Shown: in pieces, positions 1 to 12,263 of the stretch
Numbering within the stretch: position 1 is the stretch's first letter
Layout of the letters: every line of letters starts with the position of its first letter
Assembly (NCBI RefSeq): GCF_040712315.1
Contig: NC_134016.1
Span: 1,341,501-1,405,500 of the forward strand
Direction: 5' to 3'
Source: Castanea sativa
Lineage: Eukaryota; Streptophyta; Magnoliopsida; Fagales; Fagaceae
DNA length: 64,000 bases
The notes under the pieces: generated by a model
The model's database searches: none
Seen by the model: the letters and a program-made list of their open reading frames with translations, nothing else
Told to the model about the DNA's origin: nothing
Position numbers and translations under genes: made by a program

Positions 1-989
1 GGAATAATTTACATGTTATTATTAGCCTCTATGTGGATGATATGTTGATTTTTGACTCAAATATGCATGTTATAAATGAGACAAAAAATATGCTTAAAAG
101 CTATTTTGATATGAAAGATCTTGTTGAGGCTAATTTTATTTTGGGCATGAAAATTACAAAAGCATGTGATGGAATATATTTTGATCAATCACATTATGTT
201 GAGAAAATATTGAGAAAATATCATTTTCATAATTATAAAAGTGTAGCTACTCCTTTTGATTCTAGTGTTCATTTATTTCCTGTGAATAACGATGATGAGA
301 TTTTTAATCAAAATGATTATATTAGCATCATTGATAGTTTGCGTTATGCTATTGATTGTACTAAACCTGACATTACATATGCAGTAGGAGTAATAAGCAG
401 ATTTACTAGCAAGCCTAGTAAAGATCATTGACTAGCTATTAAGCGAGTCATAAGATACTTAATTGGTACAAAAAACTATGGCTTATTTTATAAAAAGTAC
501 CCTACTGTGATTGAAGCTTTTAGTGATGTCGATTGAAATACTTTGTCAGGTGATTCTCTCTCTACCACTAGTTATATTTTTACCTTAGGTAGTAATGCTA
601 TTTGTTGAAAATTTAAAAGGCAAACAATAAGTGCTAATTTAACAATGGAAGCTAAATTAATAGCATTTGCTTCAGCTAGTGAAGAGACAAATTGACTTAG
701 AGATTTGTTATATGAAATTCCACTTTGGGAAAAGTCAATTCCTCCTATATTAATTCATTGTGATAGCATTGCCACAATTGGTAGAGTTAAAAATCGTTAC
801 TACAACGGCAAATCCAGGCCTATAAGAAGAAAGCACAGTACCGTGCGATCTTATTTGAGTAGTGGCATCATAACAGTGGATTATATTAAATCTAATGATA
901 ATCTTGCAGATCCATTTACCAAGACCTTGGCAAAAGATAGAGTTTGGAATACATCGAAGGGGATGGGACTAAAGTCCATAGAATCATGA
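1..989 (+). pseudogene. Copia element 1: 3' part of pol (reverse transcriptase to RNase H), cut by window edge
   Basis: The window opens inside the reverse transcriptase of a Ty1/Copia retrotransposon. The catalytic YVDDM motif lies at about 30-44 and is followed by the usual MKDLVEANFILGMKI stretch. The RNase H end carries the ADPFTKTL motif at about 907-930, typical of the Copia pol C-terminus. The frame is broken by four in-frame TGA codons at 429, 534, 606 and 693. By family comparison all four sit where tryptophan (TGG) is expected, so each is one G-to-A change. The element is dead as a protein source. The gag, protease and integrase parts and the 5' LTR would lie to the left of the window. 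Confidence 0.93.
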
Positions 990-1576
990 GCCATGTATGA
1001 GAATATCCAACCCAAGGACTAGAGATCCTGAAAATTGGGTTCAATGGGACGAATCATACGATGGTTGTAAGAAATGCACAATTTTTTTTGATTATTTGTT
1101 TTGTAAATAATTTTTTAATTGATCATTCCTATGATGTAAGTGCATTTATATTGTAATGTGGAGAGGTTGAGTAAAAAATTCTTAATGAAATTTGTAACTC
1201 ATATGAGTGGGGTGTCAGAATTACAAGAGCACCTTTGACAAAATTTCACCTATGTGAGTGTGGGGGTGGGGCTGCTCCCTATGAGATATGGACTTAATCT
1301 CAAATACACTCATGAAACCGGAATCAGCACACGGCTGTAAAGTGCTAGCTATAAAAGCTTATGTCAACACCTAGGTTGTTATGTGTAAGCAGTGACGCTT
1401 AATTTCCCTAAAGCAGTCCTAGTTCAAGTCATTGATCACTACGACTCTGGAGTTGAGATCACTATTTTACTAAGTGAAGGTTCAATGTAGAGTACGCCTT
1501 CATGATGCATAGTGACCCATCTTTTCCTGGTAATCTCTCTTTAACTAAAATTTAATATTAAAATGATTGGGGAATT
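990..1576 (+). other. Untranslated stretch between pol and 3' LTR of Copia element 1
   Basis: About 590 bases between the end of pol and the LTR have no supportable reading frame. They belong to the element because they lie between its pol end and its own 3' LTR. A purine-rich run just before 1577 (about 1563-1575) is the likely polypurine tract that primes plus-strand synthesis. Confidence 0.7.
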
Positions 1577-2511
1577 GTTGGAGCATTTTAATATTAAATA
1601 ATTAAAATGAATAAATGTTACAATATAAATATAAAAATATGGAAGTGAATATGGAAGATGAGGAATTAGTGAAAATGTTTAGTCTCACATTGAAAATGAG
1701 AGAGACTATTTTATTCTTTTTAATTGTAGTGATTAATGGGCTGACATAAATTGTCTCAGATATTGGGTTAGATACGTGCGTAAAGGGGAGGTGGAGGGTG
1801 GAGGTATTAAAAATGGAAATGAATCAGCCTCTTGGATCCTTCTACTTGACAACCCATTCAGAATAATTACCATATCCGTAGGTGAGTAAATGACCCGAAT
1901 TAATATTCCATTTTTATTATGGAAAATGAAGAGCCATTAACCCACTTAATGGACTATCTGTTTGGGCATTTTTCATTCTTCAGAAACTCCTTATCTCACC
2001 ATTAATTGTGTAACTCCAGCCCATCAGATTAATATCCAACAATTAATCTTGTAATACCCACTACATCAAAATAATGTACCTAATTGATTAGATTAATTTG
2101 GGTACTAATTTCGTTAGGCTCATTGAGCCTATAAATAGACTCATTCAGACCTAATTCAAGTTACTGCAATATACACTAAAAACAAAAACAAAAACAAAAA
2201 ATTTTGAGAGGTTCTTGGCAAGGAAGGGTGTTCTTTCTGGTGGAGTTTTGGGTTTGAATACCTTATGCAGAGGTTGTTCTAGACATACAATACTTGTTGG
2301 GCTGTTGTATCTTGGGAGAGACAAGTTACAGACGGTCTGCACCAGTTACAAAGTTTAGCCAACTATGAGCTTGAATCTCCTTAAAGAGAGCGAGTGTCAC
2401 GCCTCAGTCCATATAGTGTCGTGTACTTCCTCTCTTTAAAAAAATTAAATTCAGACTTATTATTCAGTTTCTCTTTATGCTATTTTCATTATCATTGTGT
2501 TTGCACCAACA
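1577..2511 (+). repeat. 3' LTR of Copia element 1
   Basis: This 935-base block starts TGTTGG and ends CCAACA, the inverted TG...CA termini of an LTR, and lies directly after a purine-rich tract. A TATA-like box (ATAAATAG) at 2131-2138 is placed as expected for an LTR promoter. The 5' partner is outside the window, so identity between the two LTRs cannot be checked. The short reading frame on the opposite strand near its middle looks accidental. Confidence 0.8.
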
Positions 2512-3409
2512 TTAACCAATTGATATAAGCATGGACATATGCATGGGTAAACACATTAGATCATATAAAAATAGCAAGCAGTATAAAATGAAAGATACAA
2601 TAACACAAAATAGCACCTGATATGCTATCAAAGAGGAAAACCCAAAAACTGAGCAGCAAAAAATCTTTGTAAAACTATTGTCAAAATAATCCATTAGAAT
2701 GAATAATTTTAGTATATAATACACACAAAACCCTCCAAGTCCAGCAGTATTTATGTACTCAAGCCCTTCAAAATCCTACTAGTGATTGCCTCCTTGACCC
2801 CTTCTTTAATCTAGTTATTGGATCTAAAATTGAACTCCAATTGCAATCTCGAAGTTTCCTTGGCTGAAAATGTAGTGCTTTAACGATTCTAAGAACTTCA
2901 ACCAACCCTTATAAGTTATAACACAAAGATAGTGATAGGATCGAAGAAATTGATCTCCTCTCAAGAATTTGGCTATGGTGAGATGGAGAAATTAGAGAGA
3001 AAGGCTAGGTGTATAACTCTCAAAATTAACTGAGTTTTTCTCAATTTTTAGATGAGAATTGAGCGTTTAATTTTGTAGAAAATGTGGCTTATAAAGAATG
3101 GGTAAAGGCTGGAACAAGAAGAACATTTGTATTTGAATTCTCTACTGTTTTGGCAATTTCGGTAGACCAAGGGTTAGGCCAATCTCTTCTAATTTTGTTT
3201 ACCTTCTTTACTTCTTCTTCCCACTTCAGTTGTTTATGACTTTTCTTCTTTTCTTTTTAGTCCAAGACAGTATGGTGTACATGTCAAGTAGTTGTTTCTT
3301 AGCATGATATGGTTTGCTCTTGGTTCTACCGCGTGTATGGTATTTGAAAGCAAAAGTAAAGTACTACTCTCTAGGGATGACTTTTCTTCTCTTCTTAATT
3401 TTCTATCAA

Positions 3410-3459
<50 letters not shown>
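2512..3459. other. Intergenic, no gene seen; ends in a TA microsatellite
   Basis: The sequence between Copia elements 1 and 2 is AT-rich with only short accidental reading frames. From about 3411 to 3459 it is an almost pure TA dinucleotide repeat, into which Copia element 2 inserted. Confidence 0.75.
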
Positions 3460-3463
<4 letters not shown>

Positions 3464-3653
3464 AACATGTATAATGCTGTAGGCTTTAGGCCCAACTAGT
3501 TTACTTGTATAACACTCTTACTTGTACTACACTCATATTTACTTGTACTACACTCATATTTACTTGTACTGCACTCATATGCCTCCTATATAAAGACACT
3601 CATGTATATTCTTTTAGTGAGAAATACAATACAATCATTCAGTATTTCTAACA
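3460..3653 (+). repeat. 5' LTR of Copia element 2
   Basis: The LTR is 194 bases, starts TGTTAACA and ends CTAACA. A TATA box lies at about 3588-3594. It holds three tandem copies of a 21-base unit (about 3510-3580), whereas the 3' LTR holds two. Outside that indel I count nine substitutions between the two LTRs, eight of them transitions. Confidence 0.93.
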
Positions 3654-3666
3654 TGGTATCAGAGCC
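3654..3666 (+). promoter_or_regulatory. Primer binding site (initiator tRNA-Met type)
   Basis: TGGTATCAGAGCC follows the 5' LTR with no gap. This is the classical complement of the 3' end of plant initiator tRNA-Met used by most Copia elements to start minus-strand DNA synthesis. Confidence 0.93.
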
Positions 3667-4114
3667 ACTGCTCTGACCTTTTCTTAGCAATCTTGTCTTT
3701 ATTGGTCGTACTATATTCTCAACATCGCTTCTACCATCACAGCAACCAACGCAGTTTTTTGCCATAGAACCTCCGACGTCTTCCAGTCGTTGTCCTTGGG
3801 TTCCGGACCTGCAGCCGCCATCGTTGAGGAGTACCGCACCACACAGACTACTGCACTTCCTATCTCTGCCATGCATCTTGCTCCAATAAATGAAGAATAA
3901 GAACAGGTCTTCTTCCTTTTGCAACAATCGCCGCTGACAATCCAGCAAACGTTTTTGCAATTTTTACAAACGTTTTGGCCATAATATTGAGACTTGCTAT
4001 CAACGCAATAAATCAGCTGTTTTAATTTCTGCTGCCACTATTACTAACATTGAGAGTGTCCAACCAATGGCTCCCGTCTCTGCATAGTCTAAGTTTTCAG
4101 GTCGCACTTTCACC

Positions 4115-7100
4115 ATGTCCACAGATGACCTTAAAAGCATCATCGCCAATGTCATTCGTATGGTTGGTAATGCATCTTATTCCTCTTCTCTCTCAGCTTT
4201 ATCTGGTATGTCTCTTTTCTCTTGGCTTATGGATTCTGCTTGTTGCAATCACCTAACATCTCACTCGTCCTTATTTTCTGAACTTAAACCTGCACCACAC
4301 CCTCTTATTATTTGCACAGCAAATGGTTCCACAATGTCTGGTCATAATATAGGTTCCGTTTCAACCTCCAACCTCTCAGTTTCTAGGGTCTTTAATGTTC
4401 ATGACCTTTCTTACAATTTGTTTTCTGTGGGACAATTAGCTAAGTTGGGTTATCAAATTATATTTTATTATTCTGGGTGTACTGTGCAAGATCCAAGGAC
4501 GGGACAGGAGCTAGGGACCGGTCCCAGAGTTGGGCGTATGTTCCCGTGGACAACCTTCATCTTCCACTTATTGCTCATGTTTCTATTGCCACAGCTGCTG
4601 CAGTTTCTTCTATTCCTTCCCTTGCACTTTGGCATGCTTATCTTGGTTACACATCTTCTTCTTGTGTACAAAAATTGGCTTCTAGAGGTCTGTTAGGTTC
4701 AATGTCTACAGAAAATTTTGATTATGTTTCATGTCAATTAAGAAAACAATCAGCTTTGCCTTTTAATACTAGTGAATCAATATCCACTGATATCTTTGAC
4801 CTTATTCATTCTGATGTTTGGGGACCTTTCTCTGTCTCTAATATTGGTGGATCTCGATATTTTGTTGTCTTTGTTGATGATTACTCTCGCTATAGCTGGA
4901 TTTTTAATATGAAACATCGTTCTGAATTATTGCAAGTATATTCTAATTTTGTAAAAATGGTTGAAACTCAATTTTCCAAACGTATCAAAAATTTTCGATT
5001 TGATAATGCTCTTGAGTACACTCAATATGCTTTCCAAGTTGTTTTGCATTCCTATGGCACTGTTCATCAACTAACTTGTCCAGGTACCTCTCAGCAAAAT
5101 AATAGAGCCGAATGAAAACTTCGTCATATTCTTGACACTATTCGTGCTCTTCTTCTCTCTGCCAAAGTTCTTGCTCCTTTTTGGGGCGAAGCTGCTCTTT
5201 ATGCTATTCATGCTATTAATCGCATTTCCAGTCCTGTCATCCAAAATCAAACTCCATATGAGCGCCTTTTTGGGTCACCTCCAGACTATCACCACCTTTG
5301 CTCATTCTGCTCTGCTCTGCTTGTTTCGTTCTTCTTCAGCCATATGAGCATAACAAACTTGAGCCTAAGTCAAGACTTTGTTGTTTTCTTGGTTATGGCG
5401 AAACTCAAAAGGGGTATCGGTGTTATGATCCTATTTCTCATCGTCTTTGTATCTCCCGCAATGTTGTCTTTTGGGAACATCGCCTCTTTGTCGAGCTCTC
5501 TCACTTCCGTGCTTCTCTATCTTCCTCTTCTATCTTAGATTTATTTCCAGATGAGACACATATTTCTTCTATAGCTTCTCCTAACCCTTCTATAACTGAT
5601 CTTGATCCTCCTGTAGCTGCTCCTGATTCTCCTATTGACTTTTCTGTCCAACCACCAGATATCTTTGATCCCTTTCCTTGTTCCCCCTTTAATGAACAAG
5701 TGGAAGATGAATAGGTCGAAGACGAGCTACCTAACCCTGATCTTGGGTCCCCTGCTCCTGCTCCGCCTGAAGATCATGCACAAGACATTCCACCTAATCA
5801 CTCAACTCGGGTAAGGTCCATTCCTGTACATTTACTTGACTATCATTGTTACACTATCCTTAATACACTGCACGAGCCTTACACCTATCGTGAGGCTTCC
5901 ACTGACCTTTTATGGCAGATTGCAATGAAAGAGGAACTTGATGCATTTTCTAAAAATCATACTTGGGACTTAATCACTCCCCCCCCTGGAAAATCTGTGG
6001 TTAGTTATAAGTAGATCTACAAGATTAAGACTCACTCTGATGGGTCCATCGAGCGCTACAAAGCTCGTCTTGTTGCAAAAGGTTTTACACAGGAGTATGG
6101 GATTGATTATGAAGAGACCTTTGCTCCGGTTGATCGTATCTCATCTGTTTGTGCCCTCTTAGCTGTTACTACTGTCAGTAAATGGGATTTTTTCCAGATG
6201 GATGTTAAAAATGCATTCCTTAATGGGAATTTAAGTGAAGAAGTTTATATGCAACCTCCTCCTGGTCTTTCTGTTGAATCAAACAAGGTTTGTCACCTTC
6301 GACATGCACTTTATGGCCTTAAACAAGCTCCATGAGCTTGGTTTGCCAAATTCAGCTCTACCATCTCTCGCTTGGGTTACATGGCCAGTCATTATGATTC
6401 TACTTTATTTCTTCATCACACTGACAAATACACTATTTTACTTCTCCTGTATGTGGATGATATGATCATAACTGGTGATGACCTCAGTGGCATTCAAGAA
6501 CTTAAGAATTTTCTCTGTCAGCAGTTTGAGATGAAAGATCTTGGACATTTCAGCTACTTCTTGGGTCTTGAAATCATTCATTCTACAGATGGATTTTACA
6601 TTACTCAAGCCAAGTATGCCTCTGAACTTTTGTCTAAAGCTGGACTCACTGATAGCAAGACTGTTGACACTCAGTTGAGCTTAATGCGCATCTGACTCCT
6701 TCAGAGGGGAAACCATTGTCTAATCCCTCGCTTTACAAATGCTTAGTTGGCAGCCTAGTTTATCTCACTGTTACTCGTCCAGACATTTCCTATGCTGTTC
6801 AGCAGGTGAGCCAATATCTGTCTGCTCCATGATCAACTCACTATGCTGCTATTCTGCGTATTCTTCGGTACCTAAAGGGCACTCTCTTCCATGGTCTTTT
6901 CTACTCTGCTCAGTCTCCTTTTATTCTCCGTGCATTTTATGATGCTGATTGGGCAGGAGATCCCACTGATCACAGGTCCACCACTGGTTATTATATTTTT
7001 CTTGGTTCTTCTCTGATTTCTTGGCGAAGCAAGAAACAAACTCATGTGGCACGTTCCAGTACTGAAGTAGAATATTGTGCCTTTGCTAATACCACATTTG

Positions 7101-7399
7101 AGGTTCTTTGGCTACGATGGCTTTTCAAAGACTTAGGTGTGTCTACATCCTCTGCTACTCCTCTTTATTGTGACAATAAGAGTGCCATTCATATTGATCA
7201 TAATGATGTCTTTCATGAACGGACTAAACACATCGAGATCGATTGTCATTTTATCCGTTATCATCTTGTCTATGGTGCTCTCAAGCTAATATCAGTCTCC
7301 TCTACAAATCAACTTGCAGATATCTTCACCAAGTCACATCTTACGGGACGCCTTCGTACTTTGGTTGACAACCTCAAATTGGTCTCACATCCACCTTGA
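4115..7399 (+). pseudogene. Copia element 2 pol: protease, integrase, reverse transcriptase, RNase H
   Basis: Pieces of one polyprotein run in order across shifted frames. The protease-like start has DSACCNH (about 4231-4251) and the LFSVGQL motif (about 4420). A GAG-pre-integrase segment with WHAYLGY (about 4632) follows. The integrase core has HSDVWGPF (about 4809) and FVDDYSRYSW, ending at a TGA near 5113. The reverse transcriptase has MDVKNAFLNG (about 6200) and YVDDMI (about 6449). RNase H ends ADIFTKSHL (about 7317). Premature stops include TGA at about 5113 and 6333 and TAG at about 6013, plus frameshifts near 5290 and 6690. Most stops fit CGA to TGA or TGG to TAG. No functional polyprotein can be made. 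Confidence 0.92.
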
Positions 7400-7400
7400 G

Positions 7401-7411
7401 TTTGAGGGGGC
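7401..7411 (+). promoter_or_regulatory. Polypurine tract of Copia element 2
   Basis: TTTGAGGGGGC directly precedes the TG of the 3' LTR. This purine-rich run is the plus-strand primer position in LTR retrotransposons. Confidence 0.85.
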
Positions 7412-7584
7412 TGTTAAAATGTATAATGTTGTGGGCTTTAGGCCTAACTAGTTTACTTGTATAGCACTCTTACTTGTACTACACTCATATTTACTTATAC
7501 TGCACTCATATGCCTCCTATATAAAGGCACTCATGTATATTTTTTTAGTGAGAAATACAATACAATCATTCGGTATTTCTAACA
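7412..7584 (+). repeat. 3' LTR of Copia element 2
   Basis: A 173-base LTR with TGTTAA...CTAACA ends, collinear with the 5' LTR but lacking one 21-base internal repeat unit. It is followed by TATAT and then a TA-rich tract. Confidence 0.93.
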
Positions 7585-7942
7585 TATATATATATATATA
7601 TTATAAGATATAGACATAATAAATCATTAAAATTAATTATAATATATTATAAATAATATAATGTAATATGTATTTTGTTATTTGATTTGATTTGATTTTT
7701 TTAATTAATTCAATGATTATTAATCTATCCATTAGCAATCATTAACCTATTTAGTAATTTCTTTTATCCTAGTCCTTACTTGATGGCTTATAATTTAAGT
7801 TGAAAATCTAGGAGAAAATTAAAATAAAAAAAACTATTAATTCATTATTTAAAAGAAAGAAATTTGATAATTTAGAATATAATATATTTTTGGTTCTAAA
7901 TTTCTAATACTACTTTAGACCATTGTATATGGTATTAATACA

Positions 7943-8006
<64 letters not shown>

Positions 8007-8207
8007 AGCTAAAAAAATCTACACGCTCATTTTTTATTCAACTCCTACAAAGACGAATTCCAGGCTTCACCACTGCATATATATATGAACTCTATATTAA
8101 GTACGAAGAACATTAAAATAAGAAAATAAAATTTACACCCTTATGATGCCATACATCCCTTACTAGTGATAGGTAAAAACATCATGACAAATTATTTTGA
8201 TCCACAG
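7585..8207. other. AT-rich intergenic DNA and remnant intron of kinase relic A
   Basis: No gene is seen. TA microsatellite tracts lie at 7585-7600 and about 7941-8002. The last 40 bases before 8208 resemble the 3' end of the introns in the intact paralogs, including a GATCCACAG acceptor, so part of the old intron survives although the LRR exon is gone. Confidence 0.7.
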
Positions 8208-9193
8208 ATTTCAAGTTGGAGAAAATGGTTACTAGAATGAGCCTTACAAAACTTCACGAGGCAACTGGCAATTTTAACAGAGGCAATGTCATTGGATTGG
8301 GAAAGTTCGAATGATGTACAAAACGGTGCTTCCAAATGGTTGGCCCCATGCGATTAAGAGGTCACATGAGTCTAAATCTTTTGAGAAACAATGTGTTTGA
8401 GCTTTTGGCTCTAGGTATATTGAAACACAATAACATAGTTCCCCTGTTAGGATATTGCAGAGAAAGGAAGGAAAAACTTTTGGAGTACAAATATACATCG
8501 AATGGTAGCCTTTATGATTGGTTACATGCAGCAAAAGTTAGGACTAAGATCTTCGAATGGCCTTCGAGGATTAAAATTGCCATCAGAATAGCAAGAGGCC
8601 TAGCATGGCTTCACCATGATTGCAATTTCCATGCAGTCCATCTCAACTTGAGTTCAAACTCTATCTTACTTTATCATAATTTAAGCATAAGATATCGAAT
8701 TTTGGTAAATCAATAATATCGAATTTTGGAGGGGAAATGTTCAAGAACCCAAGAGGCAATAACATTTTTATAGGCAGTGATGTTTGGGAGTTGGGGCTTG
8801 TAAAAAAGGATGTCTACGACTTTGGAATTTTGCTTCTTGAGCTAATTATAGGGAAGGAATCCATTGAAATTAAATAATTTTGCCAACAATTCAAATGGGA
8901 GTTTGGTTGATTGGACTGCTCATCTTTTAACTAGCTCTTCTTATCTCTACAATGTGATTGATGAATCTTTGATTGGCTGAGGATTTGAAGATGAAATCTT
9001 TGAGTTACTTAGAATTGCATATACTTGTCTTAAGCTCTTTCCTAGTCAAAGGCCAACGACGCTTGAACTATACAATACAATTCGTATTTTTGGGGAGAGA
9101 GATCGCCTCACACGCAACTCTGAGATATTGAGTCAATCTGAAATTGCCACTGCAAGTAACTTCGGTGAAATCGTAGAGGCTGAAATTACATAG
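8208..9193 (+). pseudogene. BIR-like receptor kinase relic A (kinase exon only)
   Basis: This is a decayed copy of the kinase exon of the intact genes at 16749 and 56491. Recognisable parts are the P-loop region (about 8281-8310), the NNIVPLLGYCRERKEKLL stretch (about 8429-8480), LYDWLHA, the degenerate catalytic loop HLNLSSNSILL (about 8639-8670) and the DVYDFGILLLELIIGK motif (about 8811-8856). It is disrupted by indels near 8310, 8690 and 8865, and a CGA-to-TGA stop near 8980. The reading end (TAG at 9191) matches gene 1. No LRR exon lies upstream, so it is a truncated, dead duplicate. Confidence 0.9.
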
Positions 9194-10057
9194 GTGGATT
9201 ATAGCATGGCATCCAAAGTCTGTAATAGATGTGGATTTATGATTGTTTTCTATAATAATTTTTTATTGTCCTTTACTGGTTTTATTTTTTTATTTGAGGG
9301 TAATCTGTGACTTTGTAAAAATGGGGAAATAAAGTTATATTCTATCTATACATTATAATTAAGGCATTAGTTATGTTAAGAAAAATTATATAAAATTTTA
9401 GGAGTGCAATAATAATGTACTTTTTTATATATAAAATGTGAGTTTCATTATCTGAAGGAAGGAATACGCTGTTAATTATTATATTCGGAAATGTACGTTT
9501 AATTGATATAAGCACAAGCGAGTTAGTGAAATTGCTACATGTTTCTTTTGTTGATGCTAACCAATGTACTAACCCACTCACTAAGCTCGGCGCCTCTCAA
9601 TGTACTAATTATTTGGTAACACACTATCTATGATGGGGAATTTGCTGGCCTTTGACAATGCCGAGCTCTTTTGTAACTATATGATTATTATCTCATATAT
9701 CATAATGGCGTTGTTATTTAAAAAGAAGAAGAAGAAGAAGATATTGCTACAACATTGCAAGGAAAGCACTATGTTTGTTGTAAGATTAAAAAATCTGGAA
9801 CCTAGTAATTTTTTATTTGCAATTGGTCTTGACAAAAGAAACATCCGTTTAAAGATTGCATCCCAAAGTTTCAAAAATGCCATGGACATAAAAATATACT
9901 ATTAAGCATAAATAATAATAATAATAAATTATTCATCAAAGAAATATAATGATAAATTATAGTAAAAAGAAAAAAAAAGCATAAATACAATAATAAATTT
10001 TTATTACTGAAAAAGTATGAAATGTGCTTAGGTTTTTGATATAGTATATCCATTTAA
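9194..10057. other. Intergenic, no gene seen
   Basis: AT-rich sequence with short accidental reading frames only. The first 150 bases resemble the 3' flank of the intact kinase genes. Bases 10038-10057 are the left copy of the target duplication of the SINE that follows. Confidence 0.65.
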
Positions 10058-10226
10058 CCACCGCACACCCTTAGTGCGATGGTCACTATACAAGTATAAG
10101 TGTTTGTGGAGTGTTGGGGGTAAGGGTCAGGTTCAAGTCTCTAGGAGGGAGTTTCACACACATATATACTTAGATTAGGCTAGAGTAGAATTCTATCTTA
10201 TATAAAAAAAAATTTAAAAAAAAAAA
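10058..10226 (+). mobile_element. tRNA-derived SINE 1
   Basis: A 169-base insertion starting CCACCGCACACCC. It has an A-box-like TTAGTGCGATGGTCAC (10071-10086), a B-box-like GGTTCAAGTCT (about 10131) and an A-rich tail at about 10203-10226. It is flanked by a near-perfect direct repeat of 20 bases (10038-10057 and 10227-10246, one mismatch). Long, variable target duplications with an A tail are the hallmark of LINE-mobilised SINEs. Confidence 0.88.
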
Positions 10227-11160
10227 GATATAGTATACCCATTTAAAGTTAACAACTTTATGGGTTTTTTTTTTTAATAATAATAAAAAAAAAAAAGTTA
10301 ACAACTTTATATGTGTTGGGCTCGAAAATAGATATTTTTTCTAAAAATGTATTGGGCTCCACCTAATGAGGAGAAACTTGAGCCCATACTGATCTTTTTG
10401 TTAGACTCGGGCTACATTTCTTTGTAACTATAAAAATAAGGCTAACCACCAACAAATAACACAAAAAATGCTCAACTACACAAACAGTAGCATGGCCCAA
10501 CAAGAATGACTGTTTTAGCAGTGGAAAAAGATAGGAAATCTAGATTTAGAGTAGCCATTCAATGATTGTGGCTCAAATTCATCAAAGAAAAATTAAGATT
10601 GTGACCCACGTTGATTCCTTGATTGAGGGCGTGTTTGATATGCAAACTCTGCAGTCCACACGGATCTTTTTGTTATACGCCGGCTTCATTTCTTTGTAAC
10701 TATAAAGATTGTGACCCACATTGACTCTGTAATTGACTATTCTTTAGAAGAAAATGTTGTTAGAGTATGTAGGATGAGCATATATGTATATATGCCGGGT
10801 ACAGGATATACCCCGTCATGTAAGAGGCTTGTCCTTTTTTCTAGATGCGAGGGACCACGCCCTTTCTCTTTTATAGCCAAGAATAATTGCTTCATATTTG
10901 TGGTCCGTTTAGATAGAACTTATTACTGAAAATTAAAAACTGAAAATATTGAATACTAATCCACTAAGAATATTTTCATTGAATACTAATCCACTAATTT
11001 AGAGTACAGTTCAAAAGAAACCCAATTTCTCTTCCTCTCTCAATGTGTCAGTTGTGGGCAAGCAATATTGCCACCTAAATAACAATATAAATGTTGTTAA
11101 ATACTGTTGTAATTTCTGATTAGTACTAACCCAGAGTGGCAAATGATTATTGATCCATAG
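10227..11160. other. Intergenic, with imperfect direct repeats
   Basis: No gene is seen. Two imperfect direct repeats occur. A segment around ATCTTTTTGTTAGACTC...CTTTGTAACTATAAA appears near 10391 and 10662. GATTGTGACCCAC...TTGA appears near 10597 and 10707. The final 40 bases match the 3' end of the intact genes' intron. Confidence 0.6.
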
Positions 11161-12168
11161 ATTTCTCAGTTGGGCAGAAAAGTTAAGAGTGAGCTTTGTG
11201 GAACTTAAAGAAGCAACAGGCAATTTCAGCAGACACAATTAAATTGGGTTGGGAAAGATTGGGATAATGTACAAGGCAGTGCTTCCAAATGGTTGTCCCC
11301 TTGCAATAAGAGGATATATGGCTCTCAGTCTTTTGAGAAACGATTCAAATCCGAGCTATCGGTTTTGGCTAGATTGAGACACAATAACATAATTTCCCTC
11401 GAGTTACAGTAGAGATAGGGAGGAAATGCTTCTAATATACCAATATATATCAAATGGTAACCTATATGACTGGCTACATATTGGGAAAGACGAGGATAAG
11501 ATCTTGGATTGGACTTCAAGGATTAAAATTGCCATTGGGATAGCAAGAGGCATAGCCTGCCTTCACCATAACTGTCATTTCTCAGTAGTCCATCTCAACT
11601 TGAGTTCGAATGCAATCTTACTTGATCAGAATTTTGTGGCCAAGATATCAAATTTTGGAGAGGCAATAATATTGAAACCTGGAGGGCTAATGTTTGTGAA
11701 CTCAAGTGACAATGACTTGAGCAATAGAGTTTTTGATGGCAGTGGGGTTAGGGAGTTGGATTTTAAAAAAAAGGATGTCTATGATTTTGGCATTCTGCTT
11801 CTTGAGCTAATTATAGGAAAGACACCCATTCAAATATATAATTATTCGAACCGTTTGGATGGGAGTTACGTTGATTGGATTACTTGTCTTTTGACTTGCC
11901 CTTCTTTAATGTGCAATTTCATTGATAAATCTCTGATTGGGTTAGGTTTTGATAATGAAAATTTTCAGTTGCTCAGAATTGCCAGACTGCCAGTGCATGC
12001 ATTAAGCCCTTATCTTGTCAAAGACCCACAACCCTTGGATTGTACCATGCGATAAGCATCCTTGGAGAGAATTATGGCCTCATAAATAATGATACTGAGA
12101 TATTGAGGCAATCTGAAATTGCTACTGTCAGTACTTCAAATGAAATTGTTGAGGTTGAAAGTACATAG
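11161..12168 (+). pseudogene. BIR-like receptor kinase relic B (kinase exon only)
   Basis: Second kinase-exon relic, beginning after a GATCCATAG acceptor-like site as in the intact paralogs. The longest open piece (11426-12055) contains LYDWLH, the altered catalytic loop HLNLSSNAILL, ISNFGEA in place of DFG, and DVYDFGILLLELIIGK. Indels near 11230, 11400 and 11985 break the frame. The ancestral stop is TAG at 12166-12168. The same pseudokinase substitutions as in the intact genes are present, so they predate this copy. No LRR exon is upstream. Confidence 0.9.
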
Positions 12169-12263
12169 AACTACTGAAGCATGACAAACAAAGTGGAGCA
12201 TTAAGTCAGAATTCCTCCAGAGGCGGAGGTTGTTTGCTTCTTGTAATCTTTTGTTGTCCTCAG

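Larger units (their letters stand above)
3460..7584 (+). mobile_element. Copia element 2, complete-ended but decayed and lacking most of gag
   Basis: A 4.1 kb LTR retrotransposon bounded by two related LTRs (3460-3653 and 7412-7584). It has a tRNA-Met-type primer binding site next to the 5' LTR and a purine tract before the 3' LTR. The flanks read TATAT at 3455-3459 and 7585-7589, consistent with a 5-base target duplication. Because the target is a TA repeat, that match alone is weak. The order of domains (protease, integrase, reverse transcriptase, RNase H) is Copia. Only about 450 bases separate the primer site from the protease region, so most of gag is missing. Stops and frameshifts in pol make it non-autonomous. 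Confidence 0.93.

Noticed and set aside
3586..3960. Minus-strand frame of 124 codons
   Set aside because: It overlaps the LTR and primer binding site of Copia element 2 and has no family features.
10246..10312. Repeat of AAAGTTAACAACTTTAT on both sides of a T/A-rich run
   Set aside because: It could be the target duplication of a tiny insert, but the low complexity between the copies makes chance or slippage as likely.
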